Source of the DNA: Plazaster borealis
Lineage: Eukaryota > Echinodermata > Asteroidea > Forcipulatida > Labidiasteridae
Direction of reading: 5' to 3'
NCBI GenBank assembly: GCA_021014325.1
Contig: CM037463.1
Location: forward strand, 2,232,001-2,296,000
DNA length: 64,000 nucleotides
Shown here: positions 10,352 through 21,614 of the stretch, one piece after another
Position numbering within the stretch: the stretch's first letter is position 1
Layout of the letters: every line of letters begins with the position of its first letter
Program-made: the position numbers and the translations under genes
Notes under the pieces: model-generated
The model's database searches: none
What the model saw: only the letters and a program-made list of their open reading frames with translations
Told to the model about the DNA's origin: nothing

Positions 10352-11595
10352 ACCTATATCGTAACGTTTCATCATCATTTAACTCCAGCTGTCTTCGAAT
10401 TTAAACGTTTCTATCACCGGGGGGGTATCGACGTGCGCTGCAAACGGCGAAATTCAACTTCTTCTTTTTGCAACACGTTTTCCCACAGTAGAATGTATTC
10501 ATTACAAGTAAACCATTTTTTTTTAAGTGAAATGAACAATTCAGACGATGATTACTTTCACTACTAACCATTTCAATAATGTAATTCGTTTTGTTCTCTA
10601 GACCCATAAATAAGGCTCTGATTATATTCTACTTCTTTACACAAAAATCATTGAGGATAATTCACACCCGACTACAAAGACGAATAGAAGTCTATCTGCT
10701 AATCAGCTAATAATGGAGTAAATCTGGCAATATGATTGGGTAAACAATAGTGTGACGTCAGAGCAGGCGGATTGATTTCACGGAGCCGGAAGTACGTGGT
10801 GCGTGTAAAGAGCCTGTTCACTCACTCAATACACAGAGCAGGGTATAGTTACACGTGAGCTTAACAATTCAGCACACTTCAACATTGCGAACTCATTATA
10901 ACGAATAGGTGACCAGCTTGGCTGCTCTAAACTTAGCCGTTTTATTCAATCTTTTGTTGTCGAAAATCAGGTATGGTGCAGCGGGATTGTGTTTCGATTG
11001 GAGTGACTTGAATTATAGTCCTCATAGTCCAAGGCCACATTCAGAGCACAAAGTAATTTATTTCATTATTTTGTTATTATGATTTTTCTGACAGTTTTTA
11101 TTATCTTTTTTTTTTTTCTTTTTTTTTTGCTGAGGGATGCAAGATTGTTCACATGTTATTATTTGGCGTTTATTTGTTCCGTTCAGTCTCCATTGCAACT
11201 TAAGAAGGAGCACGTTTTAAAAGTAATACTCGATCAGCACAATCTTTTGAGGGGCGAATCGGGTATTTAGTTCCTTTAAACGAAGTTTTAAGCAATGTGC
11301 CCATTTCTTTGGATTTAGATTTGTTTTATTTTGAAAAGCTTGTTTTTCTCTTAGTTAGGTGGGGGTCAACATTTAAAAAAAATTAAAATGTCTCTAATGA
11401 AGAGTACATAATAAGCACTGAACAATAGTAGTTTTCTGCTATGAACAGTTGATCCGACTCGGTATAAAGTAACGCCTTACGTCTTGCAAGGAGGACCGAA
11501 AAGAGAACAAATTCTAAAGGCACATAAACACATTTTTTATTTATAATGCGAGCCTGGCCATTAAGAACCGTTTATCTTTTATAATTCATGAACTT
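10352..11595. other. Non-repetitive stretch holding a promoter-like cluster
   Basis: Apart from the promoter-like segment at 10753-10976 this is AT-rich, with poly-T runs near 11106-11130. I see no supported coding frame. Confidence 0.4.
10753..10976 (+). promoter_or_regulatory. Promoter-like cluster with candidate 5' untranslated exon
   Basis: A perfect CRE (TGACGTCA, 10753-10760) and a perfect ETS-type site (CCGGAAGT, 10786-10793) lie 25 bp apart. About 180 bp of non-repetitive sequence follows and ends in a splice-donor-like CAG/GTATGG at 10968-10976. CRE plus ETS is typical of TATA-less metazoan promoters. The gene it would serve is not visible downstream, so this is a suggestion only. 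Confidence 0.3.
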
Positions 11596-11601
11596 CTAAC
11601 G

Positions 11602-11640
11602 GCCCGACGTTTTGACCCTAGCAGAGTCTTTCTCAAAATG
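11602..11640 (-). other. Hammerhead-like motif, degenerate (copy 2 of 3)
   Basis: On the minus strand TTTTGAGAAAGACTCTGCT is followed by AGGGTCAAAACGTCGGGCC. The layout is a core-like half, a short stem-loop, then a GAAA-like half and an ACGTC arm. It parallels 14833-14863 and 32343-32372. The core has decayed (TTGAGAA for CTGANGA, CAAA for GAAA), so I do not expect activity. Confidence 0.3.
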
Positions 11641-11995
11641 ACAACCCATCAAAAACGTGCCGCAGGAATTGGTTCATTTGGGACGCAAGAGCTTTTTTTT
11701 CTTTCTTTTTCATTTTCCATTGTTGTTCATAATTCACTCAATCCTCCAATCTTACCACTCAATGCTCAAAATGAACCTCAAAGACAATGTTTAGTATTTT
11801 CTGAAAGTTTTGGATTAGGTTAACATGCGACAGTGAGTTTGTCATAAATCGACCTGACCAAAGAGGACGCCGTTGTCAGAAAAGAAAAAAATGTTTACTT
11901 CCACAAATCTCTCCTCGTTTATAATTTTTATAGACAAAAGTTATTCCCTAAAACTAACGGTTTGAAATAATGCACTCTTTCTTTTACGTCTTCCT

Positions 11996-12213
11996 ACACT
12001 CTAAAACCCCGGCGGGTCAAATATGACCCGGATTCAAAGGGGCCTGGACCCACTTCTGCGTCAGGTTGACGCTTTTTAAAAAAAAAAAAATCGAATTTCG
12101 ACCCGGATTCTGCTATAATCTGACCCGTTTCTGGGTCATTTTGACACAATTTTTGGTCATACTGACCCAAAACTGAATCCGGATCAATTTTGACCTGGGA
12201 GTTTTTAGGGTAT
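11996..12213. mobile_element. MITE family R, copy 2
   Basis: Begins ACACTCTAAAAC, ends GGGAGTTTTTAGGGT. Contains GGGTCAAATATGACCC (spacer 4) and further GGGTCA and TGACCC hexamers. The right half is more decayed than in copy 1. An A tract at 12077-12090 interrupts it. Confidence 0.8.
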
Positions 12214-12214
12214 A

Positions 12215-13295
12215 GAATATTTTCTTGCATTTTTTTCAACCTATGTATAATGAATCCAAAGAAGTATCTGTCTTTAGCATCAAACGTGTGTTCGGTGAAG
12301 TGTAACGAATCTAATAACCACAATTCAGGTCCTTGACATTATTTTGATTATTGTATTGTTTCCGTTCTAATGACAATGGCACAGACCGCTCAAACTGTAC
12401 TACAGGTATTAATATCTTAAATGCTGATGAAAAAAAGAATTGCATTACCGATGGTATTTGAATAACATATTGTCTTGATGAAACCATCTGTGGGGTGTTG
12501 TTTTTTCTCTCTCCTTTTCTCTCTTTTTTATTCATTTATCAAGTCATAAACCACAAAGAACAGATACATTTTAACTACATTTTTGTATTTTTTACATTGT
12601 TGGTAAAATATAGCAACTTTTCTTGAAGTTGTTTTCAAAATGTTAAAATAATGCTGTTTTTCTTCTTAAGATATTACTGGAGGAACAAAGTAAGAAAATT
12701 GTGCACTTTTTAAAACATTTGTTTTAATATATTCGATTTAAACCTTTTTGTAAGCAAAACAATCTGTCACATTTTGTATTCAAAACTTATTATTGCATCA
12801 CAATATCGAAGAAAAAATCCGCACACTGTTTATTGACAATGCTTCATTATTGGGAAGGCTTACAAAAAAAGAGTCTATTTGTGGATCGAGTGGTAATAAT
12901 TTAAGTAAGGGGGTGGATTTGTTTACCCCTAGTTGCTCAAACCCAGCTGGCGGAGAGGAGGGGATAGATTTGTTATCCCTTGTTCCTCAAACCTAGCCGA
13001 AAAGTGGTGGGGATATATTTTGTTTATCCTTTGTTCCTAAAATGAATCGTCGTCTTGTGAAATGTTGTCCGTGTTTGTATAAACACGACAAAAATGTGCG
13101 TTATATTGCTAACAAATAACTTGAATTTTTTTGGTTTAATTGTTAGTCTAGAAAAATGAGATTGATTCGTAAAATCTGAGGCATGTTTTCACAATTTGGG
13201 GGAGAAAATGGTGAACGAAAAAATGTGTTGCTTCAAAACTATAATGATAATTTTAAGCTGTAAATTTAAACAAAACTAAAATTAAAGGAAAACAT
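12215..13295. other. AT-rich stretch, no gene seen
   Basis: Contains a two- to three-fold irregular repeat of a GGGGTGGATTTGTTTACCCC / GGGGATAGATTTGTTATCCC type motif at about 12908-13031, each ending near TTGCTCAAACC. Nothing else recognised. Confidence 0.45.
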
Positions 13296-13299
13296 ACAT

Positions 13300-13545
13300 T
13301 TAAAAATTAACCTATTATAGGGAAACTGACTGCTGGGTGAATTTCTAACTAATTTGGGGTTGAGCTTGGGTGTGATCCCGGGCTACACGACAGTTACAGT
13401 TTGAATCATATGGCTTAGTGAATGTCACCCCTGAACAAAGATGTTGACAAAATAGGGAGACCGCCAACATTACGGCTAGATGGCTCAGTAGCACCGGCAC
13501 GTTTCCGGAGGTTGCAGGTTCACATCCCGCTCTAGACATTTTTGT
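13300..13545 (+). mobile_element. tRNA-like repeat family T, copy 1
   Basis: Contains GTGTGATCCCGGGCTACACG, GACAAAATAGGGAGACCGCC and a tRNA-like segment (GGCTAGATGGCTCAGTAGC ... GGTTCACATCCCGCTCTAG). The same order recurs at 34640-34890. The D arm and anticodon arm are damaged compared with the copies at 21615 and 34778. Confidence 0.65.
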
Positions 13546-13639
13546 TTTCAACTCAAGATTATACTCATAATTACATACATTACATACATTCCTCTTGCAA
13601 AACAATTTTTTGTTAATGATAACTAACATTAGTTCTAAC

Positions 13640-14215
13640 AGAGAATAGGAAATAAGTCCCATTTCAAATTAAATTTTGCGATTTTACCATTAGTAATAAA
13701 AATTAGTTGTTCTAGCTCAAAGTACAGTTGTAAATCTTTTGAAATATAATAACGGATGGTGTTCTACCTTTCATCTTCATTTTATTGTATGGTAGCGGCT
13801 TAGCAGTAGAAACAATAAGTTGAGGGCAGTCCTTTTGTAATCGAGAATACCAAACATTTTTGCCTGGTGGTCTAAAATAACATTTATATCTAGTATCTCT
13901 TCGATCCACTCCTTAATGTCGGTCCAAAAAAGTCAAAGAAAACTCGCATGTGGATCAAGGTTTCACTCTCTAACCGACAGAAAGAGCATCCATCGCTTTC
14001 CCCTTTTCCAATTCTTACAAGGAAATAATGAACACCCACGATTCTATTTTACCAGTCTATATTGGAACCACCGTAAAGGTTGTATCCCACGTAATTGTGA
14101 AAGGCACACTGCAAAAAAACACAGACCATTTGGATTGTTGGAAACTAGTTCTCAATTTTGTTTCCCATTAATCAGTAAACTTGCTAACAACCATTTTCAG
14201 ACTTAAGTATTCGGT
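13640..14215 (-). pseudogene. L1-type LINE, ORF2 C-terminal relic
   Basis: Translating the minus strand across frameshifts gives the pattern of the C-terminal end of L1-like LINE reverse transcriptases. There is LRWFQYRL-like sequence, then a Cys pair (CSFCRLESETLIHM, the usual C-x2-C-x-n-H-x-n-C zinc-knuckle context). Next come EWIEEILDINVILDHQ, ALNLLFLLLSRYHTIK, a YFELEQL-like stretch and a final KFNLKWDLFP-like tail. The segments sit in different frames with stops between them, so the element is dead. Only the 3' end is present, as is usual for 5'-truncated LINE insertions. Clade assignment (L1/Tx1-like) is from memory of these motifs. Confidence 0.7.
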
Positions 14216-14327
14216 ACGAGTTGAACCCTTTTTAAATTAGGGTTTTGAAGGCATTGCATGGTGACGTATCAATGTACATGTATATTCAGTTGTGGTAACA
14301 CATGATCTACTTTGCTGATGAGTAGAT

Positions 14328-14713
14328 TTAAAGACACTGGACACCTTTGGTAATTGTCAAAGACCAGTGTTCTCACTTGGTGTATCTCAACACATGCACA
14401 AAATAACAAACCTGTGAAAATTTGAACTCAATTGGTCATCGAAGTTGCGAGATAATAATGGAAGAAAAAACACCCTTGTCACACGCAGTTGTGTCCTTTC
14501 AGATGTGATTTCGAGACCTCACGCGTGAGGTCTCGAAATGAATTCAAATATTTTACTGAGAAATTACTTTTTTCTCAAAAACGACGTTACTTCAGAGGGA
14601 GCCGTTTCTCACAATGTTTTATACTATCAACAGCTCTCCATTAATCGTTACCAAGTAAGTTTTTATGCCAACAATTATTTTGAGTAATTACCAATAATGT
14701 CCAGTGCCTTTAA
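14328..14713 (+). mobile_element. MITE family B, copy 1
   Basis: TTAA-bounded, beginning TTTAAAGACACTGGACACC and ending GTCCAGTGCCTTTAA. It carries GTCAAAGACCAGTGTTCTCA and GACCAATTG-type family B blocks. Its centre is a perfect palindrome, GAGACCTCACGCGTGAGGTCTC (about 14512-14533). Confidence 0.85.
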
Positions 14714-14832
14714 CCCTGAGCCCACCAACCATAGTTCTCCTTTCAGAAGAACCAATCAGAGCAGTGCTGACTCTACACTGAAACCTCTGAATTCTTATAA
14801 AGAGAACAGCATCTCAAACACTATGCAGTCAC

Positions 14833-14863
14833 CTGACGATGACTAGAGCAGGCTAGTCGAAAC
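14833..14863 (+). other. Hammerhead-ribozyme-like core (copy 1 of 3)
   Basis: CTGACGA (14833-14839, fits CTGANGA) is followed by T, then a perfect 6-bp stem GACTAG/CTAGTC with loop AGCAGG, then GAAAC (14859-14863). This is the order of the hammerhead catalytic core with stem II. One extra base sits between the core and the stem. GTCAC just before and GTGAC just after could close a helix. I could not build conventional stems I and III. Such motifs occur in Penelope-like elements and retrozymes. Confidence 0.35.
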
Positions 14864-15468
14864 GTTGTGACCAATCACTCTGCGGCAGTGAAGTTAATAA
14901 CGAGAAGTCCCCTCGATCCACTAAGCGAAAGTAGTAGTCCCGGCCGATTTCACGTTACCTTAACTTTTAAAATTGTTTCCAGATTTAAACGGTATAAAAG
15001 TAGAATGAATGTTTTGGTTTAACATGTCAGTAAATTTCTAAAGGATTTCTTGACACCGCCGTATTCTGAAAAGTTGGTCTTTAACATAAAGTGCTCAGAC
15101 TCAGAAAAGTGCCATAATCATCCAGTAGATCTCTCACAAAATTACTCCCTTTGTTAGACCAGTGTTTGTAGAAAAAAATGAAACATCTATATTTGCATCA
15201 TGCACTTCATACAGTCAAAACGAGGCTGGAAGGAAAAGTAATCTGGTGCCCCTTTTTGGCTCTGTAGATCCACAGTGGAATATGTATTTGCGTACAAAAT
15301 AGTAATGCGTAAAAGGGCGCGAAAAAAGTATATTAAGAATCGTCATGTTGTATGCTTGAATGCATGAAGGGCAAGGTTGTGGTTAATAAGGCAGTTCTTA
15401 TGCTTTATCACACCCGAGGTATGTGGAGTTATGTGCGAAATATAAGACCCATTTATTTATAAGCACCA

Positions 15469-15796
15469 TGGCCTTTTCCAAAACCTCAGCGTGGGCTCCG
15501 TCTCGTATGGAAGCGTATTGCCGCCACATTTTCAACAATTCTCTCTCTTATCGTGTACGTACACGATAAGTGTACATACACGATAAGTTTGGGCTTATCA
15601 TGTACGTACATGTACACGATGTACGTACACGATAGAGATACATACTTGTTTATCTTCTTGTGGCGGGAAAACGCTTCCGTAGTCTCCGGCTTGGACTCCG
15701 TTATCAATTGTTGGAGCATCGTGTATTTTGCACGCGGTGGTTCGAACATCAGGCGGAGCCTCGAGCCGGAGCCCTAGCCGAGGTTTGAGAAAGCCT
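15469..15796. mobile_element. MITE family E, copy 2, with palindromic core
   Basis: Ends GGCCTTTTCCAAAACCTC and CGAGGTTTGAGAAAGCC are inverted and match the 4893-5042 copy. A second inner inverted pair, GGAAGCGTATTGCCGCCAC and GTGGCGGGAAAACGCTTCC, lies inside. The core (about 15548-15635) is several overlapping TCGTGTACGTACACGA palindromes. Confidence 0.75.
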
Positions 15797-15837
15797 ATAC
15801 ATGTAATGGTTTGGTACCTTGGCGCAATCTGCAGCCA

Positions 15838-16075
15838 ACCACACTAGACAGCATCGGGGGTGGGGGCAAACCACTTCTGGGTCCTTTTTAATTACGTGCG
15901 TTACACAACACACGGGACAAACGGCTTAACGTCCTCATCCGAAGGACGAAGCAATAATGGTTAAGTGTCTCGCTTAGGTGTCATGACCGGCACTTGAACC
16001 CAAACTATGCTGGTCAAGAAATACCAAAGCTTGAGAGTCCAGTGCGCTTAATCGGTCGGTCACGAACGCCATGTT
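15838..16075 (-). mobile_element. tRNA-derived SINE (minus strand)
   Basis: On the minus strand the head has TTGGGTTCAAGTGCCGGTC (B box) and then the body block TTCGTCCTTCGGATGAGGACG, CGTTAAGCCG and CGTGTGTTGTGTAACGCACG. This is the same body as the full-length copy at 59085-59515. It is truncated within the body. Confidence 0.75.
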
Positions 16076-16686
16076 GAATATTTAATTACAGCATTCCAGT
16101 TAACTCCACACTCATGCTTCTCTGATAGATAAAACAAAATGTACAGGGAATCATTTTCCAAGTCTAGCGATTATGACATCCGCTCTATATAATGATAAAG
16201 GTTCGAATCCCATCTAAGGTGCCTGTGGAATTATGTTTGCTGAGTATGTTCAGTTCTTATCGTGTATCAGTGTAGAGCAAATCCAAAATATCATGCATGG
16301 TCTCTGTCCTTGATGCGTTTATTGACATCCAGTGAAATTTCAGACAAAATTTAATATTGTTTGAAAATGTGTATAAATAGCCACAGTGTGCGGGCGCTCG
16401 ATGAACCCAACTCAGATTAATTTTACCAGATAAATCATTTAGTTAAATAGTTTTTTCCTTTGTATACAATATTCACAACCGATAACTTTATCAAATAAAT
16501 TAAAGATATGTATAGACAATGATACAGCAATAAATTAATTAAAAACAATATTTATTTTATAATTAGTTTTTACCCTAACACCGATGTGATTCCCTGAAAA
16601 TGTTTTTGTATTTATTAAAGAAGTATGAGCGTGGAGTTAACTGGACTGCTGTAATTCAATATTCAACATGGCGTTCGTGACCGACA
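16052..16686. repeat. Inverted repeat of about 65 bp enclosing 500 bp
   Basis: GTCGGTCACGAACGCCATGTTGAATATT...CCAGTTAACTCCAC at the left is repeated inversely at the right (GTGGAGTTAACTGG...AATATTCAACATGGCGTTCGTGACCGAC). Each arm runs into a SINE head, so two SINE copies with their 5' flank lie in inverted orientation around AT-rich DNA. Confidence 0.8.
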
Positions 16687-16740
16687 GAACAACATAGTTT
16701 GGGTTCAAATCCTGGTCCTGGTAAATTCTTTATCCCCGAT
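16670..16740 (+). mobile_element. SINE head fragment (plus strand)
   Basis: TTCGTGACCGACAGAACAAC and CATAGTTTGGGTTCAAATCC match, in the opposite orientation, the tRNA head of the SINE at 15838-16075. Only the head is present. Confidence 0.55.
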
Positions 16741-16744
16741 GCAA

Positions 16745-19035
16745 AATTAACATCTATTAACAAATTTGAAAATCTGCCGTTCGCAAAAATTTACTCGGAG
16801 TATTTTAAGAAATTACGAATGAATATTTGAACAGTATGAATTCCTAGCATCTTTTGTTCAAGCCGCTTTTTGTCAAATCTTTAATAAATTTTTAAAAGTA
16901 AAATCTGCAGCAAGTACGTATGAAGCATGTATAATTAATGGTTGTTATTTCGGCTCTATATTTAAAAGAAATTGACTTTTAAAAAGGGGGTTTTCTGAAA
17001 ATAAATTATTTGCTAATTGTTAACGAGACTGTTGGCATAGAATCGGACACAGGGTAAAGCCCCATAGGCAATGTAAGAGATTGCGAGGTTTTTCGACAAT
17101 CTCTTCAGCATTTGAATTATAATCATACACGTCTATATACCAGCCACTTATAATTTTACTTGGTGCAGAAAATTGTGGAGACAGTTGTAACGTCTCTATT
17201 TTTGTGACCATTTAAACAAAGATTTGCTATTCTTGCCTTGGGGTGACCTTCTGATTACATGGCAATAAAACGAACGAGCAAGTTGAATTTGTAATTCATA
17301 GATGTAGGGAAGTATGATTTCATAATGATGGATTCTTGAAGCAAGGTTATGTCAAGTTGAAGAAAAGTGGCCATCCATCAGGCGGTCACGTAACTGTTCA
17401 AAGGCTCACTTTCAAACTTATGGCTAAGGAAAAATTCATATCAGGCGACAAACCAACGGAATCATAACATTGGCTATAGAAATACAATTTTACATTTTCT
17501 GTCTTTTTCTTCAACCTGGGGATTTATTTTCAACTGATGGTTTTACTTTAGTCGTGCGCTTTTAGGCTGTGAATGGGGCAACATTTTCATTTTCATTTCT
17601 GTCATTTTTGTTGGTTCTATTGAAATATATAAAGTATAATAGGCCTACTGATTTGTTTAATTAAAAGTCCAAGGACCAAACCTGTTGTTTTACGATTAAA
17701 CAAAATTATGCTAAAGGTGGAATTGTATTGAAAATTGTTTAAAAATATTTTTTTCCCAGTTACTGTTTCAAGTAGGATGCGTTTTGGGAAGTATGCTGTT
17801 TTCCATTCTCAGTTCTCAATTTCCGATACTTTGTCTTTAAATAAAACTTTACAATGCATGTTTACAATAAGCGACAGCACATCCCATCGGCATATGAACT
17901 AATAGGCCCACGTTGCAGCACTTACAATCACAACCGTGTGATAAAAACACCAACCACAGCACAGGGTGTATTTCCGCGGGCTACTGGTGCGGAAATCTTG
18001 TGCTGCTTCTTTTCCGTTGACGTAATTGTCACCGCTCGGCGATCAAGGCTGGTTAATTCCGTTGTCACGAAAGAGTGAGGTAAAAAAGAAAACTTGATAT
18101 TTGAAAGAGTGAGGCGTTTCATCAAATCGGTTTATTCCAAACACGTTATCACCGCTTATTAGTATGGGTGTTGTATACAAGAAGATTTTCTCTCAAATTA
18201 CGAAATTAATTTGACTGCCTGGTGCGTATCCCTTCAGCCTCGTACGTGAAATACATGCCACGCAACTAAACCTATTTGCCAGAAATTCTATCCCTTCACT
18301 CACATCCTTCAGGATCTGAAGAACTATTTAAAATCTGTCTGGTCCAGACTCTGGTCAATTATTGTTAATGGGTTGGGAGTTCCACCTTTTAAATCAAGTT
18401 ACTAAATCGTGGAATCATTGAACAGTGATTGATGACCATTTGTATTTAGTTCTCGACTGGTAAACTTATAAAAGACAGAATATAGCGGTGGTTTTTTGAA
18501 ATGAAATGTAACATGTTATAACCTGTTTCAGTCTTGTACACTAGACGAGTCGTGGTAAAAAAAATTATTTGGGGGAAATAATATATACGTCCCATTTTAA
18601 TTCACACTGTTTGAAACAAATCCATAGATTGTATGTTCTCCGTTTTGTGTAAAAATTATATTTTTTTTATTGACAGGGTCTCCTTGTACACATTTTTTGG
18701 TGACAGTTTGTATACCTTTGCATTTCTTTGAAACCCCCTGTTCAACTTGTATTCATTGTAGGTCTAAAGTTAATGATAAATAAACAACAAATAAACAACA
18801 GATAAATAATCAACAAATCCATAACTGACTGATTTATTACGGAATTGAAATGTTCCGTAATTCATTGGGGGTGGGGTAAACATTTAATCGAAACAAATGG
18901 AACAGAGACTCGACACCAACTCTTTTTTGATACTCCAATCTCATTCTAACCAATTTTTATGTTTCACTTATCAGAAACCAAGTAAAAGCTTGAAATCGTC
19001 CTTCTTTTCAAATCTCTTGCTATTGTGTGAGTTGA
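16745..19035. other. AT-rich stretch; one small open frame noted separately
   Basis: Low-complexity AT-rich DNA without recognised repeats. A minus-strand frame at 17020-17211 is listed on its own. A GC-richer patch at 17930-18080 is open on both strands. Confidence 0.4.
17020..17211 (-). CDS. Possible small protein or first exon, 63 codons, unrecognised
   Basis: The frame starts at an ATG at 17211 and ends with TAA. Its second half reads like real protein: GWYIDVYDYNS, EEIVEKPRNLLHCLWG, then a Cys/Trp-rich end with CLWGFTLCPILC. There is no signal peptide. No splice signal or poly(A) signal clearly supports it, and frames of this length are expected by chance in this much AT-rich DNA. I list it because the residue make-up is unusually balanced for random sequence. 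I recognise no family. Confidence 0.22.
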   Translation of the reverse strand: MVTKIETLQLSPQFSAPSKIISGWYIDVYDYNSNAEEIVEKPRNLLHCLWGFTLCPILCQQSR

Positions 19036-19039
19036 AGAC

Positions 19040-19270
19040 AAAAACTGCAATGGGGTGTTAAAATTTTCACCATGGTTTTTTTTTGTCACATGACGCCAAA
19101 AAAATATCAAAATTTACACCATAGGGTGTTAAAATTACACTAATTTCTGCCAAAACAGATATATTTGTGTTATTGTAATACCATGGTGTAAATTTGTATT
19201 CTCTCTTCGGTATCTATATGTAAAAACACCCATGGAGTAAATTTTAACACCCCAGTTTTTGAAGTGCAAT
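19040..19270. mobile_element. MITE family C, copy 1
   Basis: Inverted GGGGTGTTAAAATTT and AAATTTTAACACCCC lie near the ends, with AAAACTG beside them. Internal ATTACACTAATTTCTGCC and TCTCTCTTCGGTATCTATAT recur at 33236-33442. Non-coding. Confidence 0.75.
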
Positions 19271-19319
19271 TAGTGTCGTAAAAAGATTAAGAAACGTACA
19301 AAAACATAAGTAAAGACAA

Positions 19320-19392
19320 TGTAACCTGTTGCAAAAGAACCACAAAACCTGGACTTCCTGCAGGCACAATTTGTACACAGTCCAATGGAAGA
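19320..19392 (-). pseudogene. Relic of a Cys-motif mobile-element protein, copy 2
   Basis: On the minus strand it encodes SIGLCTNCACRKSRFCGSFA, aligned codon by codon with the copy at 585-662. Both copies keep C-x2-C-x-C and the RKS. The frame extends on both sides with further cysteines upstream (DCMCSS), giving a Cys-rich segment of about 30 residues. No complete gene survives around it. Confidence 0.45.
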
Positions 19393-20457
19393 ACACATGC
19401 AATCAGATACTTTATGGAGATTGCACTGTCTGATATTTAACAACTTTTGATATGAAGAAAAGAGGCACATCTCAAAACTTGTCAGCTGTTATTTTTATAA
19501 CTCTAGAGTTTTTGTGGAAAATGTAGCACAAAATGTTAACTTTCCCATTTGATCAGTGCATTGTCTTGCCTGCCTGAAAGGCCCTGGAATGTACACGGTC
19601 ACTCTTTTTGTAGTCAAAGGTTATTTGGTCGATTGTGCATTTGGAAAACTTAACAGCCTTCCTAAATATTTAGCTTTCAAACAGTGTTATAACGCTGTGT
19701 TCACTTTTACGCTCTTCCATTCTGGCTCTATCACCAGCAATAGGAACTATCGAGAAATCTGTTTTATTTCATTGTGTGGTTTTTCTTCTGCTGTTAAAAA
19801 AAAGTTGAAAGAAAATAATTTGTCTTGATATTCCCTTTTATTAATCTGCATTTGGAAAAGTACATTATTTCCTTCAAACCTTGCCCAAATTTATTTGAGA
19901 AAACCATTTTATTGGTTCGTTTAAACACACACCTGTAACAATTTCAAATGCATTTGCCTTACGGAATATAGAACTGGATTCAACAAACATTACCCTGAAG
20001 GACGAAAACGTTTCAGGGAGATTGATTTCTTGTGGCAATCAGAGACAACAAAATTATTCTACCTGGAGGGGGTTTAGCTCTGTAGTTCCAATAGCCGATA
20101 AATTTGCATCAAGTCATCGTTTGTCATCAAAAGAGCATTTAGCGCCTTGACGTAAACTATGACGTCTGAAACGCCGTAGGGTAAAGCATTGAATTTCTTA
20201 AATTGGGAAATATCGGGAGGGGGTACGATAATGTTTCAATCTGTTACAAACTCCATAGTTATTAAATTCACACCAGTATCAATCCTGCTTGAACATTACT
20301 TCCCTCTGAAGTAATGCCAAAGGTGAGGAAATTGCATTCAAATGCCCCAAGACTCACTATTACTTTATTCCGATTGCCTTTAAAAGTTGATAAAAATCCG
20401 AAAAAAATCTTCACTGACAAAGCATAAACTATTTTCCGCTGATTTCACCACAAATAT

Positions 20458-20562
20458 GTCCACCAAGTTTGACGAAATGTTCACCAAATTTGACGGAATG
20501 ATTACTAAATTTGACGAAATATTCACAAAATTTGACGACATGTTGACCAAATTTGACGGAAA
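20458..20562 (+). repeat. 21-bp minisatellite, open in one frame (heptapeptide repeat)
   Basis: Five units of about 21 bp built on AAATTTGACGRMATG. Because the period is a multiple of three, the open frame 20387-20575 translates it as five TKFD-x-M/I-F/L heptads (TKFDEMF, TKFDGMI, TKFDEIF, TKFDDML, TKFDGKM). The heptads are amphipathic. No start context or splice signal convinces me that the frame is used. Confidence 0.7.
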
Positions 20563-21614
20563 GATGACTCTTTAGATTAATTTTTTACGGTGTTACTCTC
20601 TATATGGTCTAGTTTTGGGGGTTTTGTGGAGGCCAACTTACCGCATTAATGCAATTCAATTCAATTTTCTAACATTTCTTTAAAGACACTTGTACTTCAG
20701 TTATTTGCAGGAAAAAAAAAGAACGAGTCCCACTCTGTTAGTTCTAACCTCTTTGAGAAAGTTACCCTCTGCATTTCAAGAACCTTTTTGTATAAATCCT
20801 GTCTTAAAGACATGACAGTCAATAATCGATGAGCGTTTCAAGGCAATTCTCAAATGCTCTACTTGCAGGTCAATTTTGTGTTTCCAGTAGATTCTTAAGA
20901 ATTTGAGTAAAATAGTGTGCGTTTTCTCAAACTCGTATTGAACCACCTCCTTTGAAGGGTATTGAATAGTAGCTGATTAAATTTGCTGATATAGGTTTGT
21001 CCTGCATTGGCGTTTATATTTGAAAAGCTTACAACAATCCCATAATTTTCCGCCATTCTCCCCTCTCATTCCCTCTCAGACCCCCTTGTCGCCGTCTTCG
21101 AATTCCCAGTCTCAGCTACATCACTGTTATAACATATTCAAACATAATTATGACGATTCCTAGTGAATTGTCTGATGAGTGTAAATATTTGACCTCAATA
21201 ATATAATTATTGAAATGTAGATTATTGGTACAGAACCCCTTTAAGCTTTTGTGTTAAATGCCTTCAAGCGATTGTAATTAAGTAAAGGACAATCTGCACA
21301 CAGCTACTTTGTGTTTTGGGGTGTTTTTGTTAAACAAAACAGTAGTATAAATTCCAACGATTTTAAAAATTGATTTGCGCATATTTATTTCGTAAATTGA
21401 CACAGCGAAAGATTTTCCAGCATTCCATCACGAAATGGTACCAGTACTTCTTACCTATCATTCATTTAAATAAAAATAACTGTATAGCTCTAAGCTGAGT
21501 TTGACAGCCAAGGAAATCATTAACAAGATTTTGAAAAGTTGACGGCCGTTTGACAAAACAAAAATATATCAGTTTAGAGCACGTTTAAATTATTTTGGGT
21601 TTGAACAAAGACTA

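Noticed and set aside
11994..12323. 109-codon minus-strand open frame
   Set aside because: Lies across MITE family R copy 2; the frame is not kept in the other copies.
15486..15777. Overlapping open frames with YVHDK repeats on both strands
   Set aside because: They arise from the palindromic TACGTACACGATAAG array in a MITE.
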